Assembly: GCF_002022685.1 (NCBI RefSeq)
Contig: NZ_CP019789.1
Location: 310,001-374,000, forward strand
Direction of reading: 5' to 3'
Source: Bartonella schoenbuchensis R1
GTDB taxonomy: Bacteria; Pseudomonadota; Alphaproteobacteria; Rhizobiales; Rhizobiaceae
DNA: 64,000 nt
Below the pieces are notes generated by a model. The model saw only the letters and a list, made by a program, of their open reading frames with translations. It was not told where the DNA came from and ran no database searches. Position 1 is the stretch's first letter. Every line of letters starts with the position of its first letter. Of this stretch, positions 36,401-42,899 are shown piece by piece. The position numbers were made by a program, and so were the translations under genes.

Positions 36401-38516
36401 TATTGCATCAGCCTTTGATGGTGTGAGTAGTTCGCTTAAAGAACTTTCAGCGAAGGCTGGTGAGACGACACTTAGCTTGAAAGCGAGAATGGAGGATGAA
36501 AAGCTTGTCGCACAAGGAGAGTTGCAAGGAGAGTTGAATGTCATCACGATAGGTAAGGAAGTTGATGGCGATAAGATTTCGCTTACTAACAGTAAAGAAG
36601 AACATCGTGTTCTTTCCGGTGTTGCCGATGGAGATCTTTCAGCCAAGTCAACAGAAGCAGTAACAGGTAATCAGCTTTATAAGTTGGATCAAAGCGTTGA
36701 GAAGTTGAGTAGCAGTGCTAAGAAAGTTGAGGGGAATATAGCAAGCTTTGATGAACATCTGAATACTTATTTAGGAGGAGGAGCAGATGTTCTGAACGGT
36801 ACAGCGCCTACTTATAGTATTCAGGGTGATGGGCATAATAATATTGCATCTGCCTTTGAGGGTGTTGGTGAGAAAATAGATGACCTAACTCAAAAGGTTG
36901 GTGGGACGACACTTAGCTTGCAAGCGAGAATGGAGGATGAGAAGCTTGTTGAACAAGATGCTGTATCGAAGCTGATCACGATAGGTAAAGATGTAGAGGG
37001 TACAGAGGTTTCCATTACGAACAGTAAAGGAGAACGTCGTGTTCTTTCCGGTGTTGCCGAGGGAGATATTTCAGCCAAGTCAACAGATGCGGTTTCAGGT
37101 AAGCAGCTTTATAAGCTGGATCAGAGCGTTGAGAAGTTGAGTAGCAGTGCTGAGGGTGTACAGGGGAATATAGCAAGCTTTGATAAGAATCTGAATGTTT
37201 ATTTAGGAGGAGGAGCGGATGTTCTGAACGGTAGAGCGCCTACTTATACCATTCAGACGAAGAAGCATAATGATATTAAGTCTGCTTTTGATGGCATTGA
37301 TACTTCACTGACAGGACTTGCTGATAGAATTGAGAATGTGGCAAGTGGTGAGGCAAGTGGTGGTGTGGCAGGTAATGACCTTGTGGAGCAAAATTCAGGT
37401 ACGGATCTGATTATTATTGGTGCAAAAACAGAAGGTATGGAGATCAATATTGCCAATAATGAAAAAGCACCTCGTACACTTTCTGGTGTTGTAGAGGGAA
37501 AGCTTTCAGCCGAGTCAACAGAAGCAGTTACAGGTAAGCAGCTTTATGAGATGAACACCACGATAGCACAGTATTTTGGTGGAGGAGCAGATGTGCTGAA
37601 TGATATAACACCGACGTTTATGATTACAAACTTTGGTGCGCAGGGCAAGAATGGAGAACAAACATATCATAATGTAGCTGATGCTTTTGGTGCTATTAAT
37701 ACTAGTATGTCTGGTTTAAATGATCGTGTTCAACAGGTTGAAAATCAGTCTTCCGGTAGTTTAAATTGGAATACTGACAAAGGTGCTTATAGTGCTAGCC
37801 ATAATAATCAGGATAATCAGCCGGATAAGATCACTAATGTCGCGAAAGAAGATATTGAAGAGGGTTCCACTAATGTGGTTACAGGTCATCAACTTTGGGA
37901 GACGAATGAGAAATTTGGCAAGGTTGAGAACAAAGTTGACACTCTTATAGGCGGAATTGTTACCTATGACAAAGATACAGACGGTAGCAAAATGAATAGC
38001 ATCACCTTAGTAGGTGTTAAAGATGGTGACCCTGTGCTTATTGATAATGTTGCAGATGGTAAAATTGAAGAAGGTTCAAAACAAGCAGTCAATGGTGGCC
38101 AGGTACATGATTACACTAAAGAACAAATGGACCTTGTCCTTGCAGACGCAAACAAATATACAGATGAAAAAATACAAAATATAAAAAATATAGAAAATAT
38201 ACCTAATGATATCATGACACAAGCCAACGCTTACACTGATATAAAGTTTAACACTTTAAGCTCTGAAGTTGAAAAAGCTCAAAAAGAAGCACGACAAGCA
38301 GCAGCTATTAATTTAGCCGTATCTAATTTACGCTACAATAATACAGCTGGAAAATTCAGTGTTGCATTTAGTGGTGGCGTATGGCGTAGCCAATCTGCAT
38401 TTGCTTTCGGTGCTGGTTACACATCTGAAGACGGAAATATCCGCTCCAACATATCTGCAACAACAACAGGTGGCCACTGGGGCATAGGAGCAGGCTTAAG
38501 CTTAATGCTAAAATAA
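24411..38516 (+). CDS. Giant 4701-residue trimeric autotransporter adhesin (TAA4)
   Basis: An intact Vomp/BadA-type adhesin, longer than the roughly 3000-residue BadA known from B. henselae. The signal peptide (about 1-47) and Cys motifs (SCGVDQ, ESSCGADAS) are shared with TAA3. Two more cysteines follow (FRCSQD, SLCIGV). A classic YadA left-handed head is missing and only a short GILLGSD / GYDPR remnant remains. A divergent neck lies at about 290-318 (TRQIAGISAG, DSDVINVGQLKAF). The stalk of about 4300 residues includes five near-identical 567-residue units plus partial ones. The anchor from about residue 4624 (KEARQAAAINLAVSNL) ends LMLK and is more diverged than in TAA2 and TAA3. The reading frame is unbroken across more than 14 kb of repeats, which argues for selection or very recent expansion. 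Confidence 0.93.
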   Translation: MKKVHIAPKDKSFIAQRSSAEVSLVRAVSLGAVMATLLSSVSPVFASHLSSTESTVQSVSAGVVSVKAGSGRVSGRAGVANGGRSCGVDQVISRSSSRSGKKISAKEQYKKLTSNQLSDGSGDYSFESSCGADASVNALTSTRARFSIDVDAAASDWLLEENNIINWSVNTRSVNTTGARVAGGQTRELPGAIVPAVFRCSQDFFHYRYSLCIGVNNYLNTDNSSIAADEGILLGSDIRMDHIRNTGEERFGYDPRYDGINTNDTNMWWKGNKVEVVIGQTSKWYMPAIKTRQIAGISAGREDSDVINVGQLKAFQRWRNEGIFSISALQSGGVESEVYGVGLMKGLSLDGKNGIIVSAERSGIDDTLMVTMSTSMQLVRQGSIGIKKTDISLSNIGFNVGQKGVKNVAPVELSAESKDVVTGAQYDQVKEEFGGVRANTAHMEQGVKDFGVSVNALLEGGANISEGGTPIYTIQGDGRKGIEEAFKEVDNVLTGLSGKLDDFENSGVGRLMGRGESGAVTIGAKVEGTEISIANKDGGSRKLTGLAEGKVDKNSTDAITGAQLHERDKTIKGLNGTIGQVGENVTKLADNLNTALGGGANVLAGKAPTYKILGNNDEGYKGVEAAFKGVDGKLKELDEKIDGVTGTGSNALVAQDPSSHIITIGGKAEGDKISITNSKEEARTLTGLKDGELKEGSKDAVTGAQLHKMGSDISKYLGGGANVLENTPPKYTIQTKDHKDIGSAFAGVDTSLTQLSSRIGKVEENNLVAQGELQGESNVITIGKEVDGDKISLTNSKEEHRVLSGVADGDISAKSTDAVSGKQLYKLDQSVEKLKSSAEGVEGNIASFNKNLNVYLGGGADVLNGRAPTYSIQGDGHNNIASAFEGVDGKLTELKDKIGKVEENNLVKQDQDEESKLITIGKEVDGTEVSLINSKEERRVLSGVADGDISAKSTDAVSGKQLYKLDQSVEKLSSSAEGVQGNIASFDEHLNTYLGGGADVLNGRAPTYTIQTKKHNDIKSAFDGIDTSLTQLIEDVKGVTDKVNNSLVKQEGSSITIGGKVGGNEISVASSEGLRKLTGLADGKVDENSTEAVTGKQLHDVKQSAKDLTKTVSGVQKNITEFNENITKSLGGGADVLNGTAPTYMIQGDGRKGIADAFAGVDEKLAQLTVKVGQAESGLEYDGFVAQDPSSHIITIGKEVDGDKISILNNEERVRVLSGLKDGKLSAESTEAVTGNQLYQTGQTVEQLSGTVKKVEGNIASFDEHLNTYLGGGADVLKGIAPTYTIQKQGHNDIASAFDGVSSSLKELSAKAGETTLSLKARMEDEKLVAQGELQGELNVITIGKEVDGDKISLTNSKEEHRVLSGVADGDLSAKSTEAVTGNQLYKLDQSVEKLSSSAKKVEGNIASFDEHLNTYLGGGADVLNGTAPTYSIQGDGHNNIASAFEGVGEKIDDLTQKVGGTTLSLQARMEDEKLVEQDAVSKLITIGKDVEGTEVSITNSKGERRVLSGVAEGDISAKSTDVVSGKQLYKLDQSVEKLSSSAEGVQGNIASFDEHLNTYLGGGADVLNGRAPTYTIQTEDHKDIGSAFKGVDTSLTQLIEDVKGVTDKVNNSLVKQEGSSITIGGKVGGNEISVASSEGLRKLTGLADGKVDENSTEAVTGKQLHDVKQSAKDLTKTVSGVQKNITEFNENITKSLGGGADVLNGTAPTYMIQGDGRKGIADAFAGVDEKLAQLTVKVGQAESGLEYDGFVAQDPSSHIITIGKEVDGDKISILNNEERVRVLSGLKDGKLSAESTEAVTGNQLYQTGQTVEQLSGTVKKVEGNIATFDEHLNTYLGGGADVLKGIAPTYIIQKQGHNDIASAFDGVSSSLKELSAKAGETTLSLKARMEDEKLVAQGELQGELNVITIGKEVDGDKISLTNSKEEHRVLSGVADGDLSAKSTEAVTGNQLYKLDQSVEKLSSSAKKVEGNIASFDEHLNTYLGGGADVLNGTAPTYSIQGDGHNNIASAFEGVGEKIDDLTQKVGGTTLSLQARMEDEKLVEQDAVSKLITIGKDVEGTEVSITNSKGERRVLSGVAEGDISAKSTDVVSGKQLYKLDQSVEKLSSSAEGVQGNIASFDEHLNTYLGGGADVLNGRAPTYTIQTKKHNDIKSAFDGIDTSLTQLIEDVKGVTDKVNNSLVKQEGSSITIGGKVGGNEILVASSEGLRKLTGLAEGDVSDKSTEAVTGKQLHDVKQSAKDLTETVSGVQKNITEFNENITKSLGGGADVLNGTAPTYMIQGDGRKGIADAFAGVDEKLAQLTVKVGQAESGLEYDGFVAQDPSSHIITIGKEVDGDKISILNNEERVRVLSGLKDGKLSAESTEAVTGNQLYQTGQTVEQLSGTVKKVEGNIASFDEHLNTYLGGGADVLKGIAPTYTIQKQGHNDIASAFDGVSSSLKELSAKAGETTLSLKARMEDEKLVAQGELQGELNVITIGKEVDGDKISLTNSKEEHRVLSGVADGDLSAKSTEAVTGNQLYKLDQSVEKLSSSAKKVEGNIASFDEHLNTYLGGGADVLNGTAPTYSIQGDGHNNIASAFEGVGEKIDDLTQKVGGTTLSLQARMEDEKLVEQDAVSKLITIGKDVEGTEVSITNSKGERRVLSGVAEGDISAKSTDVVSGKQLYKLDQSVEKLSSSAEGVQGNIASFDEHLNTYLGGGADVLNGRAPTYTIQTEDHKDIGSAFKGVDTSLTQLIEDVKGVTDKVNNSLVKQEGSSITIGGKVGGNEISVASSEGLRKLTGLADGKVDENSTEAVTGKQLHDVKQSAKDLTKTVSGVQKNITEFNENITKSLGGGADVLNGTAPTYMIQGDGRKGIADAFAGVDEKLAQLTVKVGQAESGLEYDGFVAQDPSSHIITIGKEVDGDKISILNNEERVRVLSGLKDGKLSAESTEAVTGNQLYQTGQTVEQLSGTVKKVEGNIASFDEHLNTYLGGGADVLKGIAPTYTIQKQGHNDIASAFDGVSSSLKELSAKAGETTLSLKARMEDEKLVAQGELQGELNVITIGKEVDGDKISLTNSKEEHRVLSGVADGDLSAKSTEAVTGNQLYKLDQSVEKLSSSAKKVEGNIASFDEHLNTYLGGGADVLNGTAPTYSIQGDGHNNIASAFEGVGEKIDDLTQKVGGTTLSLQARMEDEKLVEQDAVSKLITIGKDVEGTEVSITNSKGERRVLSGVAEGDISAKSTDAVSGKQLYKLDQSVEKLSSSAEGVQGNIASFDEHLNTYLGGGADVLNGRAPTYTIQTKKHNDIKSAFDGIDTSLTQLIEDVKGVTDKVNNSLVKQEGSSITIGGKVGGNEISVASSEGLRKLTGLADGKVDENSTEAVTGKQLHDVKQSAKDLTKTVSGVQKNITEFNENITKSLGGGADVLNGTAPTYMIQGDGRKGIADAFAGVDEKLAQLTVKVGQAESGLEYDGFVAQDPSSHIITIGKEVDGDKISILNNEERVRVLSGLKDGKLSAESTEAVTGNQLYQTGQTVEQLSGTVKKVEGNIATFDEHLNTYLGGGADVLKGIAPTYIIQKQGHNDIASAFDGVSSSLKELSAKAGETTLSLKARMEDEKLVAQGELQGELNVITIGKEVDGDKISLTNSKEEHRVLSGVADGDLSAKSTEAVTGNQLYKLDQSVEKLSSSAKKVEGNIASFDEHLNTYLGGGADVLNGTAPTYSIQGDGHNNIASAFEGVGEKIDDLTQKVGGTTLSLQARMEDEKLVEQDAVSKLITIGKDVEGTEVSITNSKEERRVLSGVAEGDISAKSTDVVSGKQLYKLDQSVEKLSSSAEGVQGNIASFDEHLNTYLGGGADVLNGRAPTYTIQTKKHNDIKSAFDGIDTSLTGLADRIENVASGEASGGVAGNDLVEQNSGTDLIIIGAKTEGMEINIANNEKAPRTLSGVVEGELSAESTEAVTGNQLYQTGQTVEQLSGTVKKVEGNIASFDEHLNTYLGGGADVLKGIAPTYTIQKQGHNDIASAFDGVSSSLKELSAKAGETTLSLKARMEDEKLVAQGELQGELNVITIGKEVDGDKISLTNSKEEHRVLSGVADGDLSAKSTEAVTGNQLYKLDQSVEKLSSSAKKVEGNIASFDEHLNTYLGGGADVLNGTAPTYSIQGDGHNNIASAFEGVGEKIDDLTQKVGGTTLSLQARMEDEKLVEQDAVSKLITIGKDVEGTEVSITNSKGERRVLSGVAEGDISAKSTDAVSGKQLYKLDQSVEKLSSSAEGVQGNIASFDKNLNVYLGGGADVLNGRAPTYTIQTKKHNDIKSAFDGIDTSLTGLADRIENVASGEASGGVAGNDLVEQNSGTDLIIIGAKTEGMEINIANNEKAPRTLSGVVEGKLSAESTEAVTGKQLYEMNTTIAQYFGGGADVLNDITPTFMITNFGAQGKNGEQTYHNVADAFGAINTSMSGLNDRVQQVENQSSGSLNWNTDKGAYSASHNNQDNQPDKITNVAKEDIEEGSTNVVTGHQLWETNEKFGKVENKVDTLIGGIVTYDKDTDGSKMNSITLVGVKDGDPVLIDNVADGKIEEGSKQAVNGGQVHDYTKEQMDLVLADANKYTDEKIQNIKNIENIPNDIMTQANAYTDIKFNTLSSEVEKAQKEARQAAAINLAVSNLRYNNTAGKFSVAFSGGVWRSQSAFAFGAGYTSEDGNIRSNISATTTGGHWGIGAGLSLMLK
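26980..37510 (+). repeat. 1701-bp (567-residue) tandem repeat array in TAA4
   Basis: Units begin with the same sequence (ATGATTCAGGGTGATGG) at 27843, 29544, 31245, 32946 and 34647, exactly 1701 bases apart. A 1308-bp shortened unit follows and partial modules flank the array on both sides. Each full unit has four modules distinguished by their IQ-motif context (GDGRKGI, KQGHNDI, GDGHNNI, TKKHNDI or TEDHKDI). Sparse variants are distributed in mosaic fashion between units. Confidence 0.93.
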
Positions 38517-38862
38517 TAATCTCTTTTATAATCACTCACACACTTAAACGCTTTTTTGGAGGATTTGTTATGAAAACCACACACTCTTAAAACAACACTC
38601 ACTTTGTGAGGATAGAACCTTACACTCTATTTCCTCACTCATTATTGTTAACTAAAACCGCCTATTTGAAACTAAAAAACTGCACTCTTTTGTTTTTCAG
38701 CACGTTTGTTTTTTAGCACACGAAATTGGCTCTGCTTTATGGTTTGTTTTTATGTTTTTTTACAACACAAAACCCATCATCAAATCAGATAGCGCCCAAT
38801 TGTGACTTTTAAATGGCTCAAATGCATTTTTTTGATGTTTTTTTATTTTTGAAAGATTTGTT
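38517..38862 (+). promoter_or_regulatory. Short TAA4/TAA5 intergenic region with adhesin leader
   Basis: Only the 3' part of the 908-bp repeat is present. From about 38554 onward it matches the leaders of TAA3 and TAA4 (mini-ORF, then the AT-rich stretch to the adhesin ATG). The upstream half is replaced by about 37 unrelated bases, so the TAA5 leader is truncated and may lack signals located further 5'. Confidence 0.6.
38570..38590 (+). other. Mini-ORF MKTTHS in the TAA5 leader
   Basis: A six-codon ORF with Shine-Dalgarno TTTTTTGGAGG, only about 53 bases after the TAA4 stop. It is the fourth copy in the array. Confidence 0.4.
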
Positions 38863-41346
38863 ATGAAAAAAGTACATATCACTCCAAAAGACAAAAGCTT
38901 CATTGCTCAAAGGTCTTCTGCTGAGGTATCTTTGGTGAGAGCTGTTTCATTAGGGGCGGTAATGGCTACACTTTTGTCGAGTGTTTCTCCAGTTTTTGCT
39001 TCTCATCTTTCTTCAACGGGGTCGACAGTTCAAAGTGAAAGTGCTGGTGTTGTTTCTGCAAATGTTGGTAAAGCTGGTTCTGGGCGTATTGGGGTGGCTA
39101 ATGGTGGTCGTTCTTGTGGGGTGGATCAGGTTATTGGCCGTAGTTTATCAAGGTTAGGTAAGAAAGTATCTGCAGAAGGACAATATAAGAAACTGACCAA
39201 AAATCAACTTTCGGATGTTTCTGGAAGCTATTCTTTTGAGAGTAGTTGTGGGGCTGATGCATCAGCAAATGCTTTAAAGAGTGCAAGTGCACGTTCTTTA
39301 ATTGATGTAGATGTAGCGAAAGGCGATTGGTTGTTGGAGGAAAATAATACCATCAACTGGTCTGTTAATACGAGGTCTGTCAATACAACGGGGGTACGTG
39401 TCGCTGGTGGTAAAAATACTGATGCAGTGAATGTTGCTCAGCTAAAAGCGTTACCAGGAATAGAAACAGAGGGACAAACTACTTCTGATCTAATTTACTT
39501 CGACAAAGGGATTCATATTGGAGCTCGAACAGGCGGCGAGATTATTAGAGTTTTTACTAATCAAGGTGATACTCGTTTTATTTTGGGTGTAACAGCTGGA
39601 AGTATTAAAAAAGAATCAACAGATGCAATTAATGGTTCACAGCTTTATGATACGAACACCACACTTACGAAGTATTTAGGTGGAGGAGCTGCGTATAATG
39701 GTAGTGATGGTGATAAATGGACAGAGCCAAAGTTTACTATTCAGGGTACTCCGTATAATGATGTTGGTAATGCGTTTGCTGGTGTTGATGGGAAATTGAC
39801 GGATCTTTATAATCAGATTGATGGTGCAGGCCTTGTAGTGCTAGAGCCAATTGGGCATATTATCAGCATTGGTCCTAAGGTAGAGGGCAATGAGATTTCC
39901 ATTATAAACAAAAATAGAGAATCTCGGAAGCTTACTGGTGTTGCAGAGGGACATCTTTCAGAAGATTCGGCAGAGGCAGTAAATGGTGCGCAGCTTTGGA
40001 AGACTGGGCGAGATGTTTACAAGTTGGATAATACAGTAAAGAGTGTGGGTGAGAATGTCTCGAATTATCTAGGGGGTGGTGCCAAAATATTGGAGAACAA
40101 GGCCCCCACTTATACTATTCAGGGCACTCCGCATAATGATGTTGGTAATGCGTTTGCTGGTGTTGATGATAAATTAACAGAGCTTTTTAATCAGATTGGG
40201 GGTGTGACAGGTAATAATCTTGTAGAACAAGATCCACTTTCGCATATTATCACTATTGGTAAGAAAGTTGATGGTGATAAGATTTCCATTTTGAATAATG
40301 AAGGGAAAGTGCGTACACTTGTCGGCTTGGCAGATGGACAAGTTACTCAAGCTTCGAAAGAAGCAGTAAATGGTGGACAGCTTTATGAGATGAATACGAC
40401 GATAGCACAGTATTTCGGTGGAGGAGCAGATGTGCTGAATGGTATAGCACCGACGTTTACGGTTATAAACTTTGGTGCGAAGGGCGAGAATGGAAAACAA
40501 ACATATAATAATGTAGCTGATGCTTTTGGTGCTATTAATACTAGTATGTCTGGCCTCAGTGACCGTATTGAGAAGATTGAACAACAGACGGGTTCTCAAG
40601 TGAATTCTGATGGCTTAAGTTGGAATAATGATAAAGGAGCTTATAGTGCTAGCCATAATGATCAAGGAGTTAATAAGATAACCGATATAAAGGATGGTAC
40701 AATAGCACAGGGTTCTACTGATGCGGTTACAGGTCATCAACTTTGGTCGACGAATAAGGAAATTGACAGTCTTAAAGACAAAGTTGATAATATAGTAATT
40801 AACGGAGGTGGTGCTCTTACTGATGGAGCTGTTATCTATGATAAAGATAAGGATAATACCATCACGTTAGCAGGTACTGATGATAATACACCCGTGCTCA
40901 TTGACAATGTTGCAGATGGTGAAATTGAAGAAGGTTCAAAACAAGCAGTCAATGGTGGGCAGCTGAAAAAACAGATGAGTCTTGTTCTTGCAGACGCAAA
41001 CAAATATACAGATGAAAGAATAGAGGATGCAGTTGTTGGTGCTGTTGCACAAGCAAATGCTTATACTGATATGAAATTTGAGGCCTTAAATTATAGAGTT
41101 GAAGGCGTCCAAAAAGAAGCAAGGCAAGCAGCAGCAATCGGTTTGGCTGTAGCGAACTTGCATTACATTGAGACACCAGGGATGCTCAGTATTGCATTTG
41201 GTAGTGGTGTATGGCGTGGTCAATCAGCACTTGCTTTTGGAACTGGTTATATGTCTGAAGATGGAAAGATGCGTTCCAACTTCTCCGTTACCACTTCTGG
41301 AGGGCATTGGGGTGTAGGAGCAGGATTAAGCTTAGCATTGAAATAA
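38863..41346 (+). CDS. Headless trimeric autotransporter adhesin (TAA5)
   Basis: An 827-residue Vomp-type adhesin with the shared signal peptide and the two Cys motifs. At about residue 183 the N-terminal segment (RVAGG) is joined directly to the second half of the neck (NTDAVNVAQLKAL), so the head and first half of the neck are missing. Three or so stalk modules follow, with the YFGGGADVLNGIAPTF block and TDAVTGHQLW motifs. The YadA anchor from about residue 749 is nearly identical to that of TAA1, as is the overlapping TAATG junction with the next gene. The gene looks like a chimera: a TAA3-type front and a TAA1-type rear. The reading frame is intact. Confidence 0.9.
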   Translation: MKKVHITPKDKSFIAQRSSAEVSLVRAVSLGAVMATLLSSVSPVFASHLSSTGSTVQSESAGVVSANVGKAGSGRIGVANGGRSCGVDQVIGRSLSRLGKKVSAEGQYKKLTKNQLSDVSGSYSFESSCGADASANALKSASARSLIDVDVAKGDWLLEENNTINWSVNTRSVNTTGVRVAGGKNTDAVNVAQLKALPGIETEGQTTSDLIYFDKGIHIGARTGGEIIRVFTNQGDTRFILGVTAGSIKKESTDAINGSQLYDTNTTLTKYLGGGAAYNGSDGDKWTEPKFTIQGTPYNDVGNAFAGVDGKLTDLYNQIDGAGLVVLEPIGHIISIGPKVEGNEISIINKNRESRKLTGVAEGHLSEDSAEAVNGAQLWKTGRDVYKLDNTVKSVGENVSNYLGGGAKILENKAPTYTIQGTPHNDVGNAFAGVDDKLTELFNQIGGVTGNNLVEQDPLSHIITIGKKVDGDKISILNNEGKVRTLVGLADGQVTQASKEAVNGGQLYEMNTTIAQYFGGGADVLNGIAPTFTVINFGAKGENGKQTYNNVADAFGAINTSMSGLSDRIEKIEQQTGSQVNSDGLSWNNDKGAYSASHNDQGVNKITDIKDGTIAQGSTDAVTGHQLWSTNKEIDSLKDKVDNIVINGGGALTDGAVIYDKDKDNTITLAGTDDNTPVLIDNVADGEIEEGSKQAVNGGQLKKQMSLVLADANKYTDERIEDAVVGAVAQANAYTDMKFEALNYRVEGVQKEARQAAAIGLAVANLHYIETPGMLSIAFGSGVWRGQSALAFGTGYMSEDGKMRSNFSVTTSGGHWGVGAGLSLALK

Positions 41347-41918
41347 TGATAAGAAACCGGAAATATATTACAAGTCTTTTGTTTATTCTTGTTTTTTTAG
41401 GAAAGGCTGTAAGCTTTGCTGAGGAGCAAGAGAGTGTTTATACAGTGCATCCACCGCAATTATCAGTGCCCGGTGGAAAGCCTGGTGAAACACGCCGGAT
41501 TATTATGCAGTTTGATTACTGGACATTAATTTGCGATGAAAACAAAACAATAAAACAGGGCATCTGTAATGTAACTCAGACAATCCATGATGATAAAGAA
41601 GGTAACAAAGTTTTTAGCTGGTCTCTTGTTTCTACAAAAAATGGTCAACCAGTTATGCTGTTACGGACATTGCCAAACGCTAACACAAATGCTCCTATTC
41701 AAGTATTTATGGAAGGTGTCGAAAAACCGCTTCTTATTAGCTATAAGCAGTGCAATCGAGAAATCTGCTTAGCGCAGTATCCTGTAGTGCCTGTTTTAAT
41801 GAAACAGATAAGTAAGAGTAGCAATGTGCGCATTTCTTATCAGCTTAAAGAGGGAAAAACACTTTCCTTTGTGGCGCCATTTAAGGGCTTGGGGGAAGCG
41901 CTTCTCTCTTTGCAATAA
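41079..41918 (+). repeat. Right copy of ~840-bp direct repeat bracketing the array
   Basis: Matches 2765-3604 at an offset of 38314. It covers the TAA5 anchor and the IalB-like gene. Confidence 0.9.
41346..41918 (+). CDS. IalB-like secreted protein coupled to TAA5 (copy 2)
   Basis: 190 residues, differing from copy 1 at about two positions (TIHD for TIHN, PVVP for PVGP). Same signal peptide, four cysteines and TAATG overlap with the preceding adhesin stop. Several silent third-position differences from copy 1 show that the duplicates are recent but not identical. Only the two adhesins with the TAA1-type anchor carry this partner. TAA2, TAA3 and TAA4 do not. Confidence 0.85.
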   Translation: MIRNRKYITSLLFILVFLGKAVSFAEEQESVYTVHPPQLSVPGGKPGETRRIIMQFDYWTLICDENKTIKQGICNVTQTIHDDKEGNKVFSWSLVSTKNGQPVMLLRTLPNANTNAPIQVFMEGVEKPLLISYKQCNREICLAQYPVVPVLMKQISKSSNVRISYQLKEGKTLSFVAPFKGLGEALLSLQ

Positions 41919-42139
41919 TAAAATCAAAAATATAATTTATTGGCGGAATTATAATGTTATCAATTATTGAATTTCATTTTATACAAAATTATCAGTAATT
42001 GAGTTTTTATATTGCAGTGTACTATAGAAACGATTTTTTCGAATAATGTATTATTTTGTGAGAATGAAATCGCATAAATTTTTGTATATTTTTAATTATT
42101 GCAAAACATTTTAAGCAATTATTGTACGATAAAAGCTTA
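41919..42139. other. AT-rich spacer after the adhesin array
   Basis: Similarity to the sequence after copy 1 fades within about 25 bases of the stop. No gene, RNA or clear terminator is seen. Confidence 0.5.
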
Positions 42140-42365
42140 CTATTTTGACTGAACATGGCCAACTTATTCAATGGATTTTGGGTGAGGTTGTAGCCTTAAA
42201 TTAGAGATTGTGAATCAGGCAACAGAAGTGTGTTGTTCTTTTTGAGATTGGCACATTAATTAGTTAAGTTAAATACTCACACGATCGTGCTTTTTGATGT
42301 TGAAAGCAGATCATCAAGAATTGTACTCCTTGATATTTCTCAAAGTGTTCTTTGCATTTGGCTAG
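42140..42365 (+). pseudogene. Decayed Ppx/GppA-type phosphatase gene remnant
   Basis: Two stretches in different frames read like consecutive parts of an exopolyphosphatase/pppGpp phosphatase. The first is LTEHGQLIQWILGEV, then (frame change) LKLEIVNQATE near 42147-42220. The second is LFDVESRSSRIVLLDIS near 42289-42340, which resembles the family phosphate-binding motif LFDIGGGSSEI. Stops and frameshifts interrupt them. Gene order supports the call, since ppx/gppA commonly sits just upstream of rlmE in Rhizobiales. Nothing recognisable continues to 42899. The identification is by eye and the boundaries are approximate. Confidence 0.5.
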
Positions 42366-42899
42366 GCAGATTACAATTTAGACATTTTTTATCGGTGTTA
42401 TTTGCATTTTCTAGGTGTTTGAAAGTAGAGATATAATTTAAAAATCGTTAAAATAAAGAGATTTAGTTCATAATCTGAGTTTTTATATTTTGGAACTTTT
42501 GGAACGCTTATTGCTTTAAGGAATGTAGCTTAATTTAGTTCTTACAATCGAAATACATGGGTATTAGATAGGTGTAACTATAAAAGATTAGTTTTAGGTA
42601 TTTAGTGAATTAATATAAGGATTATTTTTGTAATAAAGCGCTTATTGTCATGAGAGAGTAGGAAACAAGAAATTAATCCTTACAATAGTCTGAAAAGAGC
42701 AAGTTTAATTTTAGATTTCTGTGTAATTTTAAACCTTATTTGAGAAGTTTAACTATTGCTAATGGCTGAAAGTTTCTAACCATTGGGTAAAAGAAGGTAC
42801 TTTGGTAGCATTATTGGTACACTGTGGTGTATGGTGTAGTTATAAGAAAAGAGATTGTAAGCGCTAGTAATTATCAAAATATAGAGATAATAAACGACC
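42366..42899. other. Intergenic region upstream of rlmE
   Basis: AT-rich, with stops in all frames. It may hold further unrecognisable remains of the ppx/gppA gene and should contain the rlmE promoter, which I cannot place. Confidence 0.4.

Noticed and set aside
25424..37456. Many - strand ORFs at regular 1701-bp spacing inside TAA4 (and 1665-bp spacing in TAA3)
   Set aside because: They are shadows of the adhesin repeats on the other strand. Their periodicity equals that of the coding repeats, and their translations are low-complexity Ser/Pro-rich strings without start signals.
13560..37510. Regular long repeats considered as a CRISPR array or satellite DNA
   Set aside because: Units are 1.3-1.7 kb, multiples of three, wholly within an open adhesin frame and have no spacer-repeat alternation.
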